DNA from: Paenibacillus typhae | GTDB lineage: Bacteria > Bacillota > Bacilli > Paenibacillales > Paenibacillaceae | Assembly: GCF_900099765.1 (NCBI RefSeq) | Contig: NZ_FNDX01000006.1 | Span: 1-64,000, forward strand | Reading direction: 5' to 3' | DNA: 64,000 nt | Shown here: piece after piece, positions 7,769 to 18,070 of the stretch | Position numbering within the stretch: position 1 is the first letter of the stretch | Layout of the letters: each line of letters begins with the position of its first letter | The notes under the pieces: model-generated | Databases searched by the model: none | Told to the model about the DNA's origin: nothing | The model's input: only the letters and a program-made list of their open reading frames with translations | Position numbers and translations under genes: made by a program

Positions 7769-7796
7769 AATTTAACACAATAAAAATAATAGTCAA
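7769..7796 (-). promoter_or_regulatory. Putative ohrA promoter and AT-rich OhrR target region
   Basis: On the - strand, TTGACT (7796-7791) and TAAATT (7774-7769) are 16 bases apart. The surrounding 7741-7800 is very AT-rich with TTGTGT and TTGTAC half-site-like words. OhrR operators in Bacillus are AT-rich dyads overlapping this promoter; the exact operator here is not a clean palindrome. Confidence 0.5.
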
Positions 7797-7815
7797 TATA
7801 TTTTTTGCTATTAAC

Positions 7816-7844
7816 ATGATATTGCAGATGAATTGTGATAAAAT
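7816..7844 (+). promoter_or_regulatory. Putative ohrR promoter
   Basis: ATGATA at 7816-7821, 17 bases, then TAAAAT at 7839-7844 with an upstream TGA that could form an extended -10. It lies about 28 bases before the ohrR ATG, and its -35 lies some 20 bases from the ohrA -35, so one repressor could cover both. Confidence 0.45.
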
Positions 7845-7871
7845 AACGACATAAAGGCAGGTGAAGAAGAA

Positions 7872-8336
7872 ATGCAAGAACCAACAACTACCCCTGAACT
7901 GATGCTTGATAATCAGCTGTGCTTTACGATCTACGCATGTTCGCGTGAATTTACGAAGCTGTACCAGCCTCATCTGGACAAAATCGGACTAACATATTCG
8001 CAGTACCTGGTTATGATTGTGCTGTGGGAGAAGCAGCAGTGCACAGTCAAGGAGCTTGGCGAAGCCCTGTTCCTGGATTCCGGTACGCTGACTCCGCTGC
8101 TGAAGAGGCTGCAGGCCGCGGGCCTGATTCTTCGCGAACGCTCCCTGCAGGATGAACGCAAGGTGCTCATCTCGCTGACCGAGAAGGGCTGGGATCTGAA
8201 AAACGAAGCCGTCTGCATACCCGCGAAGATGGCGGAAGGCACAATGCTCTCGGCAGAGGAATTTGTCCATCTGCTGGGCCAGTTCAAGGACCTGCTCGGC
8301 CGGATTCACGAAGCCAATAATAATGCAACTAAATAG
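7872..8336 (+). CDS. ohrR: MarR-family organic peroxide sensor/repressor OhrR
   Basis: A 154-residue winged-helix repressor that senses organic peroxides by cysteine oxidation. The sensing cysteine is Cys17 in LCFTIYACSREF, followed by the usual LYQPHLDKIGLTYSQYLVMIVLWE dimer/DNA-binding start. The recognition region LGEALFLDSGTLTPLLKRL and the wing RSLQDERKVLISLTEKG are typical. Further cysteines (Cys23 and one near residue 116) could permit disulfide formation, as in two-Cys OhrR proteins. It is divergent from ohrA. AGGTGAAGAAG precedes the ATG. Confidence 0.92.
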   Translation: MQEPTTTPELMLDNQLCFTIYACSREFTKLYQPHLDKIGLTYSQYLVMIVLWEKQQCTVKELGEALFLDSGTLTPLLKRLQAAGLILRERSLQDERKVLISLTEKGWDLKNEAVCIPAKMAEGTMLSAEEFVHLLGQFKDLLGRIHEANNNATK

Positions 8337-8443
8337 AAGTACAAGCCTGTGTCAATGCAATCGTTCGCATTCCGGCATGAAATCAAGCGAAAATATATGT
8401 ATAAATAGTGAAAGTTTTTGAGGAAAGCGGAATTGAATCATGT

Positions 8444-8473
8444 TACAATATTCTGGGTTTCACTTTATATACT
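8444..8473 (+). promoter_or_regulatory. Weak candidate promoter for sucCD in the 237-base gap
   Basis: TATACT at 8468-8473 is a good -10; the best -35 is TACAAT/TTACAA around 8443-8449 with 18-19 bases of spacing, which is a poor match. The rest of the 8337-8573 gap holds only a small GCAGG/CCTGC dyad near 8530 and the AGGAGG site of sucC. Confidence 0.35.
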
Positions 8474-8573
8474 ATAGGTAGGTGCAAATCTGTACCCCGC
8501 TGATCAAAACGGAATGCGGCATGGCTGCAGGCTGCCTGCAAAAGCCGCCGCAACACTTTAGGAGGCTTCCGGT

Positions 8574-9731
8574 ATGAATATCCACGAGTATCAGGGAAAA
8601 GAAGTACTTAAGAAGTACGGCGTTGCCGTACCGAACGGAAAAGTTGCTTATACAGTGGAGGAAGCAGTAGAGGCTGCAGCATCACTCGGTACGCCGGTGG
8701 TGGTAGTGAAGGCTCAGATTCATGCAGGCGGAAGAGGGAAAGCCGGAGGGGTCAAGGTCGCCAAGTCTCTCGATGAGGTCCGCACCTATGCGGGAGAAAT
8801 CCTCGGAAAGACGCTGGTCACCCATCAGACCGGACCGGAAGGCAAGGAAGTGAAACGGCTGCTCATTGAAGAGGGCTGCCAGATTGCCAAAGAATACTAT
8901 ATTGGAATTGTTGTAGACCGCAGTTCCGGCCGGGTGGTCATGATGGCCTCTGAAGAAGGCGGAACGGAAATTGAAGAGGTGGCGGCAACCCATCCGGAGA
9001 AGATTTTCAAAGAAATCATTGATCCGGCTGTAGGACTGCAGACCTTCCAGGCACGCAAACTGGCGTACAGCATCGCTATTCCGAATGAACTGGTCAATAA
9101 AGCGGTCAAGTTCATGCAAGCGCTCTATTTGGCTTTTGTGGATAAAGATTGCTCGATCGCAGAGATTAATCCGCTGGTCGTGACCGCTGACGGAAATGTA
9201 ATGGCGCTTGATGCCAAGCTGAACTTTGACTCGAATGCTTTGTTCCGCCATAAGGATATTCAAGAGCTCCGCGACCTCGATGAAGAGGATGAGAAGGAGA
9301 TTGAGGCCTCCAAATTTGATCTCAGCTACATTGCCCTCGACGGCAATATCGGCTGTATGGTTAATGGTGCGGGACTGGCAATGGCTACAATGGATATTAT
9401 TAAATATTACGGCGGCGAGCCGGCCAACTTCCTGGATGTAGGGGGCGGCGCGACAACCGAGAAGGTTACCGAAGCGTTCAAAATTATTTTGTCTGACGAC
9501 AAGGTAAACGGCATCTTTGTCAATATTTTCGGCGGTATTATGCGCTGTGATGTCATTGCTGAAGGCGTGGTGGAAGCCGCGCGGCAGCTTGGACTGACCA
9601 AACCGCTTGTCGTCCGGCTGGAAGGAACCAATGTGGCACTGGGCAAGCAGATTCTCGCCGGTTCAGGACTCAATATCGTGGCAGCAGATTCCATGGCGGA
9701 CGGTGCCCGTAAAATTGTTTCTCTTGTGTAA
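8574..9731 (+). CDS. sucC: Succinyl-CoA synthetase, beta subunit (ADP/GDP-forming)
   Basis: Couples succinyl-CoA cleavage to nucleotide triphosphate synthesis in the TCA cycle together with SucD. The 385-residue length is standard. The N-terminal ATP-grasp domain begins [17 protein letters not shown] with [16 protein letters not shown] (nucleotide-binding loop). The C-terminal domain carries [26 protein letters not shown] and [20 protein letters not shown] precedes the ATG. sucD follows after 45 bases, so the two form an operon. Confidence 0.96.
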   Translation: MNIHEYQGKEVLKKYGVAVPNGKVAYTVEEAVEAAASLGTPVVVVKAQIHAGGRGKAGGVKVAKSLDEVRTYAGEILGKTLVTHQTGPEGKEVKRLLIEEGCQIAKEYYIGIVVDRSSGRVVMMASEEGGTEIEEVAATHPEKIFKEIIDPAVGLQTFQARKLAYSIAIPNELVNKAVKFMQALYLAFVDKDCSIAEINPLVVTADGNVMALDAKLNFDSNALFRHKDIQELRDLDEEDEKEIEASKFDLSYIALDGNIGCMVNGAGLAMATMDIIKYYGGEPANFLDVGGGATTEKVTEAFKIILSDDKVNGIFVNIFGGIMRCDVIAEGVVEAARQLGLTKPLVVRLEGTNVALGKQILAGSGLNIVAADSMADGARKIVSLV

Positions 9732-9776
9732 CCCAAGTCTCGTATTCGACAAACTAAGTAGGGATGTGACCAAACG

Positions 9777-10706
9777 ATGAGCATTCTTGTAGATAAAAAT
9801 ACGAAAGTCATCACACAGGGAATTACGGGCTCGACCGGATTGTTCCATACCAAAGGCGCACTGGATTACGGGACCCAGATGGTAGGCGGCGTAACTCCGG
9901 GCAAAGGGGGGACCTCCGTCAACATTACGCTCGAAAATGGAAGTGAGGTCAGCCTGCCGGTATTTGATACGGTCGTTCAGGCTAAAGCGGCCACCGGTGC
10001 AACGGCCAGTGTCATTTACGTTCCGCCTGCCTTTGCCGCTGACTCCATCATGGAAGCTGTGGATGCGGAGCTTGACCTCGTCATCTGTATCACAGAAGGC
10101 ATTCCCGTGCTGGATATGGTCAAAGTATCGCGCTATATGGAAGGGAAGTCCACTGTCCTTATCGGCCCTAACTGTCCTGGCGTTATTACGCCTGGAGAGT
10201 GTAAGATCGGCATCATGCCGGGCTACATTCATACCCCCGGATATGTGGGTGTGGTCTCCCGCAGCGGAACCCTTACCTATGAAGCGGTGCATCAGCTGAC
10301 CGAACGCGGAATCGGGCAGTCATCGGCTGTCGGGATCGGCGGAGATCCGGTAAAAGGCTCAGAGTTTATTGATATTTTGAAGCTTTTTAATGAAGATCCG
10401 GGAACAAAAGCAGTCATTATGATCGGCGAGATCGGAGGGACAGCGGAGGAAGAGGCTGCACTTTGGATCAAAGAGAACATGACGAAGCCTGTAGTCGGAT
10501 TTATCGGCGGTGTTACGGCACCTCCGGGTAAACGGATGGGCCATGCCGGGGCAATCATTTCCGGAGGTAAAGGCACTGCCAGCGAAAAAATCGCCGTGCT
10601 GGAATCCTGTGGAATCAAAGTAGCGCCAACACCGGCTGAAATGGGCTCTACCCTTGTAAGTGTTCTTGAGGAGCGCGGTATTCTGAATGCTTTTACCACC
10701 CATTAA
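9777..10706 (+). CDS. sucD: Succinyl-CoA synthetase, alpha subunit
   Basis: A 309-residue subunit that binds CoA and carries the phosphohistidine intermediate. Visible motifs: the CoA-binding Rossmann start [34 protein letters not shown], and the catalytic His256 in [17 protein letters not shown]. It pairs with SucC directly upstream and is followed by a strong intrinsic terminator, closing a two-gene TCA operon. Confidence 0.96.
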   Translation: MSILVDKNTKVITQGITGSTGLFHTKGALDYGTQMVGGVTPGKGGTSVNITLENGSEVSLPVFDTVVQAKAATGATASVIYVPPAFAADSIMEAVDAELDLVICITEGIPVLDMVKVSRYMEGKSTVLIGPNCPGVITPGECKIGIMPGYIHTPGYVGVVSRSGTLTYEAVHQLTERGIGQSSAVGIGGDPVKGSEFIDILKLFNEDPGTKAVIMIGEIGGTAEEEAALWIKENMTKPVVGFIGGVTAPPGKRMGHAGAIISGGKGTASEKIAVLESCGIKVAPTPAEMGSTLVSVLEERGILNAFTTH

Positions 10707-10779
10707 TTTGGAGGCAGTCAGGTTCGCTCAAAAAATCATTGTGCTCTAATCTGTCAAGTAGTATGATTTGTTAAAGGTA

Positions 10780-10826
10780 AGCAACCTTTTATTCCTGCGT
10801 GCAGGGTAAAGGGTTGCTTTTTTTTT
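10780..10826 (+). terminator. Intrinsic terminator after sucCD
   Basis: AGCAACCTTTTA pairs with TAAAGGGTTGCT, with an inner CCTGC/GCAGG hairpin, followed by a run of nine T. Confidence 0.88.
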
Positions 10827-10933
10827 GTGTTTATGTCCTCTGATTTCAGCTCTTCGCAGCGGCAGCTTGCTTTTTTTACAGCATTATCACAAAATAGGGA
10901 AGGTTGACCCTTCCATCCAAAGGGAGTGTTCAC

Positions 10934-12052
10934 ATGGATACACGTGATTTGTTATTCGGACTGAATGAAGTGGAGGGGATTGGCTGGAAAAGCATCGACA
11001 AAATCCGCAGAGCGGGACTTTTGTCGGATCAGGCCTTTCATTGCCGGGCTGAGGATTGGCAGGAGGTCGGATTATCCGCGAAAATGTCACAGCGGCTGGC
11101 GGAGACGTTCGATGCCGGATGGGTGCAAAGGCGCCGCCTTTTAATGGAAGAAAGCGGTGCAGCGATGATCACTATTCTGGATGAGGAATATCCTGCAATG
11201 CTCAAAGAAACGGCCGAGCCACCCTGGGTGCTCTATTACCGCGGTGCCCTGAAGCTTGCTTCGCAGCCTGCAATCGCCATGGTGGGGACTCGGGTACCAA
11301 CTGCCTACGGTCGGAGGATTGGAGAAATACTGGCTGGGCAGCTCAGCCGGTCCGGTCTTGCTGTAGTGAGCGGTCTGGCCCGCGGAATCGACAGCATCTG
11401 CCATGAAGCTGCACTGGCTTGCGGCGGAAATACCGTAGCAGTAGTTGCTACAGGACTCGACAATGTTTACCCGCCCGAGAACAGGGAGCTGGAAAGGGAA
11501 ATTTCACGTAAAGGGCTTGTGCTCAGCGAATATCCGCTGGGAACCAAAAGCCATCCGGGACTTTTTCCGCAGCGCAACCGGATTATCGCCGGCCTGACGC
11601 TGGGAACGGTGGTTGTGGAAGCGGACAGCCGCAGCGGATCACTGATAACCGCTGATGCCGCCCTGGAAGCAGGAAGGGATGTGTTCGCCGTTCCCGGACC
11701 TGTAACCTCTCCCAAAAGCAGGGGGGCGCTTGAGCTGATTAAGCAGGGGGCTAAACTAGTAACCGGCGCCGAAGATATTTTGGAAGAATACATATCAATT
11801 TTGCCTGTAAAAGCAGGAGAATCGGGCGGAAATCCGTCTTTTGACCCCGGGCGCGGAGACGGGCTCACCGAAAAGAAATTGACAAGTGAGGAGTCTCACC
11901 TATACCATATACTGCATCAAGGCCCGTTTACACTGGATGAGCTGCTTTCCAGAACAAGCTGGGATTTTGGACATTTGCATTCAGTTCTGTTATCTTTAAT
12001 CATAAAAAAAGCGGTAACACAATTGCCGGGTGCAATTTATAAGGTAATTTAA
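10934..12052 (+). CDS. dprA: DNA-processing protein DprA (Smf)
   Basis: Loads RecA on incoming single-stranded DNA during natural transformation. The protein is 372 aa with an N-terminal SAM/HhH-like region (GLNEVEGIGWKSIDKIR), the extended Rossmann fold (MVGTRVPTAYGRRIGE, SGLARGIDSICHEAA, FPQRNRIIAGL, VVVEADSRSGSLITA, FAVPGPV) and a C-terminal winged helix from about 320 on. The ATG at 10934 follows AAAGGGAGTG; a TTG at 10904 is unlikely. It stands between sucCD and topA as in Bacillus. Confidence 0.94.
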   Translation: MDTRDLLFGLNEVEGIGWKSIDKIRRAGLLSDQAFHCRAEDWQEVGLSAKMSQRLAETFDAGWVQRRRLLMEESGAAMITILDEEYPAMLKETAEPPWVLYYRGALKLASQPAIAMVGTRVPTAYGRRIGEILAGQLSRSGLAVVSGLARGIDSICHEAALACGGNTVAVVATGLDNVYPPENRELEREISRKGLVLSEYPLGTKSHPGLFPQRNRIIAGLTLGTVVVEADSRSGSLITADAALEAGRDVFAVPGPVTSPKSRGALELIKQGAKLVTGAEDILEEYISILPVKAGESGGNPSFDPGRGDGLTEKKLTSEESHLYHILHQGPFTLDELLSRTSWDFGHLHSVLLSLIIKKAVTQLPGAIYKVI

Positions 12053-12140
12053 TATAGAAGGAACAGAGTTGAGCATATTCCCTCCATCCCTTTTACCGGA
12101 ATGAGGTCCAGGCTCACATCACTTTTAGGAGGATTAACCT

Positions 12141-14237
12141 ATGGCGGATACACTGGTCATTGTCGAATCGCCGGCCAAAGCGAAGACAATCGGCAAATAT
12201 TTAGGCAGTAAATATATAGTAAAGGCATCTATGGGACATATCAGAGATTTGCCTAAGAGTCAGATTGGCGTCGAGGTAGAGAATGATTTCAGTCCCAAGT
12301 ACATCACCATCCGCGGCAAGGGCTCTATTCTGAAGGAACTTAAGGATGCCAGCAAAAAAGTGAAAAAAGTCTATCTGGCGGCTGACCCGGACCGTGAAGG
12401 GGAAGCCATTGCCTGGCATCTGGCGCATGCGCTGGATCTGGATAATACCGAGGAGTGCCGGGTTGTTTTTAACGAGATTACGAAGCAGGCGGTCAAGGAT
12501 GCCTTCAAGACACCGCGCAAAATCAATATGGACCTGGTGAATGCCCAGCAGGCCCGTAGAATTCTTGACCGGCTTGTAGGCTACAAGATCAGCCCACTAT
12601 TATGGAAGAAAGTCAAAAAAGGCCTGTCGGCCGGCCGGGTGCAATCGGTAGCGGTTAAGATTATCATGGACCGTGAGAATGAAATTTCGGCATTTGTACC
12701 GACGGAATACTGGAGTATCACTGCAAAGCTGGGCATCAAGGGTACTGACTTTGAAGCAAAGTTTCATAAGCTGAACGGTGAGAAAAAAGAGCTCGGCAAG
12801 GAAAGCGACGTCCAGGAGGTCCTGGAAGCGATTAAGAACGCTGATTTCCGGGTAGCCGAAGTTAAGGAAAAGGAAAGACAGCGCCATCCTTCGGCGCCGT
12901 TTACAACAAGCTCTCTGCAGCAGGAGGCTGCCCGCAAGCTTGGGTTCCGCGCAGCCAAAACGATGTCTGTGGCTCAGCAGCTGTATGAAGGAGTGGAGCT
13001 CGGCAAGGAAGGCACAGTCGGTCTGATTACCTATATGCGTACCGACTCCACGCGTATCTCCACAACAGCCCAGGATGAGGCCAAGGAGCTGATTCTGGCC
13101 AAATACGGTGAGAAATTTGTTCCTGAAGCTCCGCGCCAGTATTCCAAAAAAGCTGCGGGGGCCCAGGATGCGCACGAAGCGATCCGTCCAACCTCGGCAC
13201 TGCGTGAGCCGGAACTCGTCAAGGAGTTCATGAGCCGCGATCAATTCCGCCTGTATAAGCTGATCTGGGAGAGATTCCTGTCCAGCCAGATGTCCTCGGC
13301 GCTTCTTGATACCCTCTCGGTGGATATTTCTGCAGGAACAGCGGTTTTCCGGGCTGTAGGCTCCAAGGTGTCCTTCCCCGGATTTATGAAGGTCTATGTA
13401 GAAGGCAATGACGACGGAACGACTGACGAAGAGAAATTCCTGCCGCCGCTTAAGGCGGGCGACGAGCTCGACAAGCAGGGAATTGAGCCCAAGCAGCACT
13501 TTACCCAGCCGCCGCCGCGTTACACGGAAGCACGTCTGGTCAAAACGCTGGAAGAGCTGGGCATAGGCCGCCCGAGTACGTATGCCCCTACGCTGGAGAC
13601 TATTCAGAAGCGCGGCTACGTTGCAATTGAAGAGAAAAAGTTTATGCCAACCGAGCTTGGCGAGCTGATCATAGAGCAGATGGAACAGTTCTTCCCGGAA
13701 ATTCTCGATGTAGAATTTACAGCCCACATGGAAGGTGATCTTGACCATGTGGAGGAAGGTGCGGAGGATTGGGTCAAAGTACTGGCTGGATTTTACGAAT
13801 CCTTCGAGAAGCGCCTGGAATTTGCTGAAGAAGAAATGAAAGAGATTGAGATTGAGGATGAGGTTTCGGATGAGCTCTGCGAGAAATGCGGCAAACCGAT
13901 GGTTTATAAGCTCGGCCGGTTCGGTAAATTTCTGGCTTGCTCCGGGTTTCCGGACTGCCGGAATACAAAGCCAATTGTGAAGGATATCGGGGTCACCTGT
14001 CCTAAATGTAACGAAGGCAAGGTTGTAGAGCGCCGCAGCAAGAAGGGACGTGTGTTCTACGGCTGTGACCAGTATCCGGGCTGTGACTTTGTATCCTGGG
14101 ACCGCCCGTCGCTTAAACCATGTCCCGCTTGCGGCTCCTGGATGATAGAAAAGCGCAATAAACAAGGCACCAAGCTTCAATGCACCTCCTGTGATCATAC
14201 AGAAGCTGTGATTGAGGGCGAAGAATTAGCAGAATAA
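12141..14237 (+). CDS. topA: DNA topoisomerase I
   Basis: Type IA topoisomerase of 698 residues that relaxes negative supercoils. The toprim domain starts [19 protein letters not shown] with Glu9 and has the acidic motif [15 protein letters not shown]. The active tyrosine is Tyr298 in [12 protein letters not shown]. Three C-terminal four-cysteine zinc modules are visible ([39 protein letters not shown]). TTAGGAGGA precedes the ATG. trmFO follows after 20 bases. Confidence 0.97.
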   Translation: MADTLVIVESPAKAKTIGKYLGSKYIVKASMGHIRDLPKSQIGVEVENDFSPKYITIRGKGSILKELKDASKKVKKVYLAADPDREGEAIAWHLAHALDLDNTEECRVVFNEITKQAVKDAFKTPRKINMDLVNAQQARRILDRLVGYKISPLLWKKVKKGLSAGRVQSVAVKIIMDRENEISAFVPTEYWSITAKLGIKGTDFEAKFHKLNGEKKELGKESDVQEVLEAIKNADFRVAEVKEKERQRHPSAPFTTSSLQQEAARKLGFRAAKTMSVAQQLYEGVELGKEGTVGLITYMRTDSTRISTTAQDEAKELILAKYGEKFVPEAPRQYSKKAAGAQDAHEAIRPTSALREPELVKEFMSRDQFRLYKLIWERFLSSQMSSALLDTLSVDISAGTAVFRAVGSKVSFPGFMKVYVEGNDDGTTDEEKFLPPLKAGDELDKQGIEPKQHFTQPPPRYTEARLVKTLEELGIGRPSTYAPTLETIQKRGYVAIEEKKFMPTELGELIIEQMEQFFPEILDVEFTAHMEGDLDHVEEGAEDWVKVLAGFYESFEKRLEFAEEEMKEIEIEDEVSDELCEKCGKPMVYKLGRFGKFLACSGFPDCRNTKPIVKDIGVTCPKCNEGKVVERRSKKGRVFYGCDQYPGCDFVSWDRPSLKPCPACGSWMIEKRNKQGTKLQCTSCDHTEAVIEGEELAE

Positions 14238-14257
14238 TAGATTTTTAGCAGGAGGAA

Positions 14258-15622
14258 ATGAATTTGAAAGACACAGCAAAAGTAACAGTAATTGGCGCGG
14301 GGCTTGCCGGCAGTGAAGCTGCCTGGCAGATTGCTTCAAGCGGGGTTCCCGTTAAACTATATGAAATGAGACCGGCGGTTAAAACGCCGGCCCACCATAC
14401 CGACCAATTTGCCGAGCTGGTGTGCAGCAATTCCCTGCGGGCAAACGGACTGGGCAATGCAGTAGGAGTGCTGAAGGAGGAAATGCGCCGCCTGAACTCG
14501 CTTGTGCTTGGAGCCGCCGACCGTCATGCAGTGCCTGCCGGCGGTGCACTGGCGGTAGACCGTGACGGATTCTCGGGAGAGATCACCCGCACCCTGCACG
14601 ATCATCCGCTCGTAGAAGTTGTTAATGAAGAGTTGACCCGGATTCCTGAGGAAGGTATTGTCGTTATTGCGACCGGCCCGCTAACCTCCCCGGCATTGTC
14701 CGCCGAGATCAAGGCACTGCTTGGTGAAGAATATTTCTACTTCTACGATGCGGCAGCCCCGATTGTCGAGAAGGACAGCATCGATATGAGCAAGGTCTAT
14801 CTGGCATCCCGGTATGACAAGGGTGAAGCGGCCTATCTGAACTGTCCGATGAATGAGGAAGAATTCGACCGTTTCTATGATGCTCTGATTACTGCCGAGA
14901 CTGCAGCGCTCAAGGAATTTGAGAAGGAAATCTATTTTGAAGGCTGTATGCCGATTGAAATTATGATGAAGCGCGGCAAGCAGACAGCGCTATTCGGACC
15001 AATGAAGCCGGTAGGACTATTGAATCCCCACACCGGGAAGCTGCCTTACGCAGTTGTTCAGCTGCGCCAGGACAATGCTGCCGGTACGCTCTACAATCTG
15101 GTGGGCTTCCAGACACATTTGAAATGGGGCGAGCAAAAGCGTGTATTCTCCATGATTCCAGGCCTGGAGAATGCCGAATATGTCCGTTACGGGGTAATGC
15201 ACCGTAATACGTTTATCAATTCGCCTAAGCTGCTTCACCCGACTTATCAGATGAAGGGACATGAAAGACTGTTTTTTGCCGGCCAGATGACAGGCGTTGA
15301 GGGTTATGTCGAGTCTGCCGCATCCGGTATGATTGCCGGAATCAACGCAGCCAGAGCGGCGCAAGGCGAGGAAGGGCTGATATTCCCCGGAGACAGCGTG
15401 CTTGGCAGTATGCCGGCCTACATTACTTCCGCTGATCCGGAGCATTTCCAGCCAATGAACGCCAACTTTGGGCTGCTGCCGAAGCTGGAAAAGAAGATCC
15501 GCAACAAAAAAGAAAAGAATGAGCTGCTTGCCCACCGTGCGCTGGATAGCTTGGCTGTATTTGCCAGCCGGACAGGCCTTACCTATAAAGAACCGGAGAC
15601 TGTGGAGCCTGGGCAGTCATAA
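14258..15622 (+). CDS. trmFO: tRNA (m5U54) methyltransferase TrmFO (Gid)
   Basis: Folate/FAD-dependent enzyme that makes m5U54 in the T-loop of tRNA. The 454-residue protein starts with the FAD-binding [10 protein letters not shown] at 13-22. It has the [21 protein letters not shown] region with a reactive cysteine and the [19 protein letters not shown] motif. GGAGGAAATG gives the start. It follows topA as in Bacillus, but the next gene there, the XerC-type recombinase codV, is missing here; a terminator hairpin and hslV come instead. Confidence 0.96.
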   Translation: MNLKDTAKVTVIGAGLAGSEAAWQIASSGVPVKLYEMRPAVKTPAHHTDQFAELVCSNSLRANGLGNAVGVLKEEMRRLNSLVLGAADRHAVPAGGALAVDRDGFSGEITRTLHDHPLVEVVNEELTRIPEEGIVVIATGPLTSPALSAEIKALLGEEYFYFYDAAAPIVEKDSIDMSKVYLASRYDKGEAAYLNCPMNEEEFDRFYDALITAETAALKEFEKEIYFEGCMPIEIMMKRGKQTALFGPMKPVGLLNPHTGKLPYAVVQLRQDNAAGTLYNLVGFQTHLKWGEQKRVFSMIPGLENAEYVRYGVMHRNTFINSPKLLHPTYQMKGHERLFFAGQMTGVEGYVESAASGMIAGINAARAAQGEEGLIFPGDSVLGSMPAYITSADPEHFQPMNANFGLLPKLEKKIRNKKEKNELLAHRALDSLAVFASRTGLTYKEPETVEPGQS

Positions 15623-15661
15623 TTTGAAGTTTGCAATGCATAAGCTTATGATTTATAGAGG

Positions 15662-15712
15662 ATGAACTTAGGAATGCTATGACCTTCATTCTTAAGTTCA
15701 TTTATTTTAAAA
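15662..15712 (+). terminator. Terminator hairpin after trmFO
   Basis: ATGAACTTAGGAATG pairs with CATTCTTAAGTTCAT over 15 bp with one G-U pair and a 10-base loop, followed by TTATTTTAAAA. Confidence 0.7.
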
Positions 15713-15842
15713 TATCAGAAAATATAAACCTGCGGTCTTATACAGATCTGATATTTCTCGCAGAAACGGTTACTGCCTTCCCTGAAGGACAGCTATGTCG
15801 TTTCTACTTGGGAGTAAGTTTATTCTAGGAGGTTGCCAAATT

Positions 15843-16385
15843 ATGTTACCTAGCTTTCATGCAACTACTATTTGCGCCGTAAGACATAACGGTCATGCTG
15901 CAATCGCAGGCGACGGACAGGTTACCTTTGGCGAGAGCGTCATTATGAAGACTACTGCCAAAAAAGTGCGCCGGCTGTACAGAGGACAAGTCATCGCCGG
16001 CTTTGCGGGTTCGGTAGCCGATGCAATCACCCTGTTTGAAAAGTTTGAAGGCAAGCTTGAAGAGCATCACGGCAACTTGCAGCGTTCAGCGGTCGAGCTG
16101 GCCAAGGATTGGCGTCAGGACCGCATTCTGCGCAAGCTGGAGGCGCTGATGATCGTGATGGATAAGGAAGGCATGCTGCTTATTTCCGGCAATGGGGAAA
16201 TCATTGAGCCTGATGACGATGTGCTTGCCATCGGCTCCGGCGGCAACTTTGCGTTAGCCTCGGGCAGGGCACTGAAACGTCATGCGTCGAATTTGAGTGC
16301 GGCCGAGATTGCCAGGGAGGCACTGCGGATTGCATCCGAGATTTGCGTGTATACCAATTCCAATATTATCGTTGAACAATTGTAG
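15843..16385 (+). CDS. hslV: HslV/ClpQ peptidase subunit
   Basis: Proteolytic chamber of the HslVU (ClpQY) complex; dodecamer, cytoplasmic. The 180-residue protein matches Bacillus Clp[60 protein letters not shown] and EICVYTN. The ATG at 15843 has a clear AGGAGG; an open frame from 15795 adds unrelated residues. The predicted N-terminus is MLPSFHATT, unlike the Met-Thr or Met-Ser-Ser starts that expose a catalytic residue after Met removal, so how the nucleophile is exposed is unclear. hslU follows after 33 bases. Confidence 0.93.
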   Translation: MLPSFHATTICAVRHNGHAAIAGDGQVTFGESVIMKTTAKKVRRLYRGQVIAGFAGSVADAITLFEKFEGKLEEHHGNLQRSAVELAKDWRQDRILRKLEALMIVMDKEGMLLISGNGEIIEPDDDVLAIGSGGNFALASGRALKRHASNLSAAEIAREALRIASEICVYTNSNIIVEQL

Positions 16386-16418
16386 GCACGGTGCCACAGA
16401 AAGAGGGAGGAAGTCGTA

Positions 16419-17819
16419 ATGGTGAATCAATCGCTCACACCCCGCCAGATCGTCGCTGAACTTGATAAATATATCGTCGGCCAGAAGCAGGCAAAAAAGT
16501 CGGTGGCAGTTGCCCTCCGCAACCGTTACCGCCGCAGCCAGCTAAGCGAAGAGCTGCGTGATGAGATTGTACCCAAGAATATACTGATGATCGGTCCTAC
16601 CGGCGTCGGAAAAACCGAAATTGCCCGACGGCTTGCCAAGCTGGTCAATGCCCCCTTTATTAAAGTTGAAGCTACAAAGTTCACTGAAGTAGGTTATGTG
16701 GGCCGTGACGTTGAATCGATGGTCCGGGATCTTGTGGAGACCTCTATCCGCATGGTTAAGCTGGAGCGGACGGATAAGGTGAAGGACCGGGCAGAGGAGC
16801 TTGCCAATGAACGGATCGTCGCGATTCTCGCACCGTCCTCCTCCAAGAATAAATCCCAGCGTAACCCGTTTGAGATGATTTTCGGCGGGAACAGCGGCAA
16901 TGCCGAAGACAGCAAGGAAGAGCCTGAGGACGGCAGTCTGAGTGAACGCCGCCGCGGAATCAAGTTCAAGCTGCTGGCAGGACAGCTCGAAGAAGACATC
17001 ATCGAAATTGACGTGGAAGATACGGCTCCGACGATGCTGGATATGTTCGCCGGCCAGGGCAATGATCAAATGGGAATGAATATGCAGGAGATGTTCGGAA
17101 GCCTGCTGCCCAAGCGAACCAAAAAACGCAAGCTGCCTATCAAGGAAGCGCGTAAGGTGCTGATTCAGGACGAGGCTGCCAAGCTGATTGACATGGACGA
17201 TGTCATCCAGGAATCGGTGGCCCGTGCGGAGCAATCCGGCATTATTTTTGTAGATGAGATTGACAAGGTGGCCAGCCAGGGGAAAGGCTCCGGGCCTGAT
17301 GTTTCAAGGGAAGGCGTACAGCGCGATATTCTACCTATTGTCGAGGGCTCTACGGTTATGACCAAATACGGCCCTGTGAAGACCGACTACGTGCTGTTTA
17401 TCGCAGCCGGGGCGTTTCATATCGCCAAGCCTTCAGATCTGATTCCCGAGCTTCAGGGACGCTTCCCGATCCGGGTAGAGCTGAGCAGCCTGACGCTGGA
17501 GGATTTTGTGTCCATTCTGACCGAGCCCCAGAATGCGCTGACCAAGCAATATGTAAATCTGCTCAAAACAGAGAACATCGAGATCCAGTTCAAGGATGAG
17601 GCTATTCAGGAGATCGCCAGAATTGCTGCTTCTGTCAACCAGAACATGGAGAATATCGGAGCCCGGCGCCTGCACACTATTCTGGAGAAGCTGCTCGAAG
17701 ACCTTTCTTTTGAAGCGCCTGAGCTGACGCTTGAGACTATGGTCATTACGCCGGAGTATGTTCGCGAAAAACTGTCAGGAATCGCTCAAGACCGCGATTT
17801 AAGTCAATACATCCTGTAA
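16419..17819 (+). CDS. hslU: HslU/ClpY AAA+ unfoldase subunit
   Basis: ATP-driven hexameric unfoldase that feeds HslV. 466 residues: N-terminal [17 protein letters not shown], Walker A GPTGVGKT at 59-66, an inserted I-domain (about 110-240, charged and variable), Walker [12 protein letters not shown], the [11 protein letters not shown] sensor region and the C-terminal domain ending in the short hydrophobic tail SQYIL that docks into HslV. AGAGGGAGGAAG precedes the ATG. Confidence 0.96.
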   Translation: MVNQSLTPRQIVAELDKYIVGQKQAKKSVAVALRNRYRRSQLSEELRDEIVPKNILMIGPTGVGKTEIARRLAKLVNAPFIKVEATKFTEVGYVGRDVESMVRDLVETSIRMVKLERTDKVKDRAEELANERIVAILAPSSSKNKSQRNPFEMIFGGNSGNAEDSKEEPEDGSLSERRRGIKFKLLAGQLEEDIIEIDVEDTAPTMLDMFAGQGNDQMGMNMQEMFGSLLPKRTKKRKLPIKEARKVLIQDEAAKLIDMDDVIQESVARAEQSGIIFVDEIDKVASQGKGSGPDVSREGVQRDILPIVEGSTVMTKYGPVKTDYVLFIAAGAFHIAKPSDLIPELQGRFPIRVELSSLTLEDFVSILTEPQNALTKQYVNLLKTENIEIQFKDEAIQEIARIAASVNQNMENIGARRLHTILEKLLEDLSFEAPELTLETMVITPEYVREKLSGIAQDRDLSQYIL

Positions 17820-17970
17820 AACAGGGAAGAATTGGAATTCCTTAAAATTTAGGTATATGGAATTAGTGGTTTGCATAAAAGCCCGGAAAAACGGTCAAAT
17901 CGTGCAATATAATGCCAAATAAAAGAATATTATGGTGGAAAAATGTCAAAAAATTGAAAAAACATGCTTT

Positions 17971-18010
17971 AAGCCCCCTCTTTTCTGAAAAGATAGGGCT
18001 TATTTCTTAT
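17971..18010 (+). terminator. Likely terminator after hslVU
   Basis: AAGCCC at 17971-17976 pairs with GGGCTT; inner complementary CT..TTTTC / GAAAAG..AG segments extend the stem, followed by ATTTCTTATT. It lies in the 377-base gap before flgB. A perfect TATAAT at 17908-17913 lacks a fitting -35. Confidence 0.6.
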
Positions 18011-18070
18011 TGTAATAATATACAAATTCTACGAGAATCAATGTATGTGAGATTGCTAATAGAATCATCC

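Noticed and set aside
12600..14198. 532-codon open frame on the - strand opposite topA
   Set aside because: It is a shadow of the strongly conserved topA; its product has no recognisable motif and no ribosome site.
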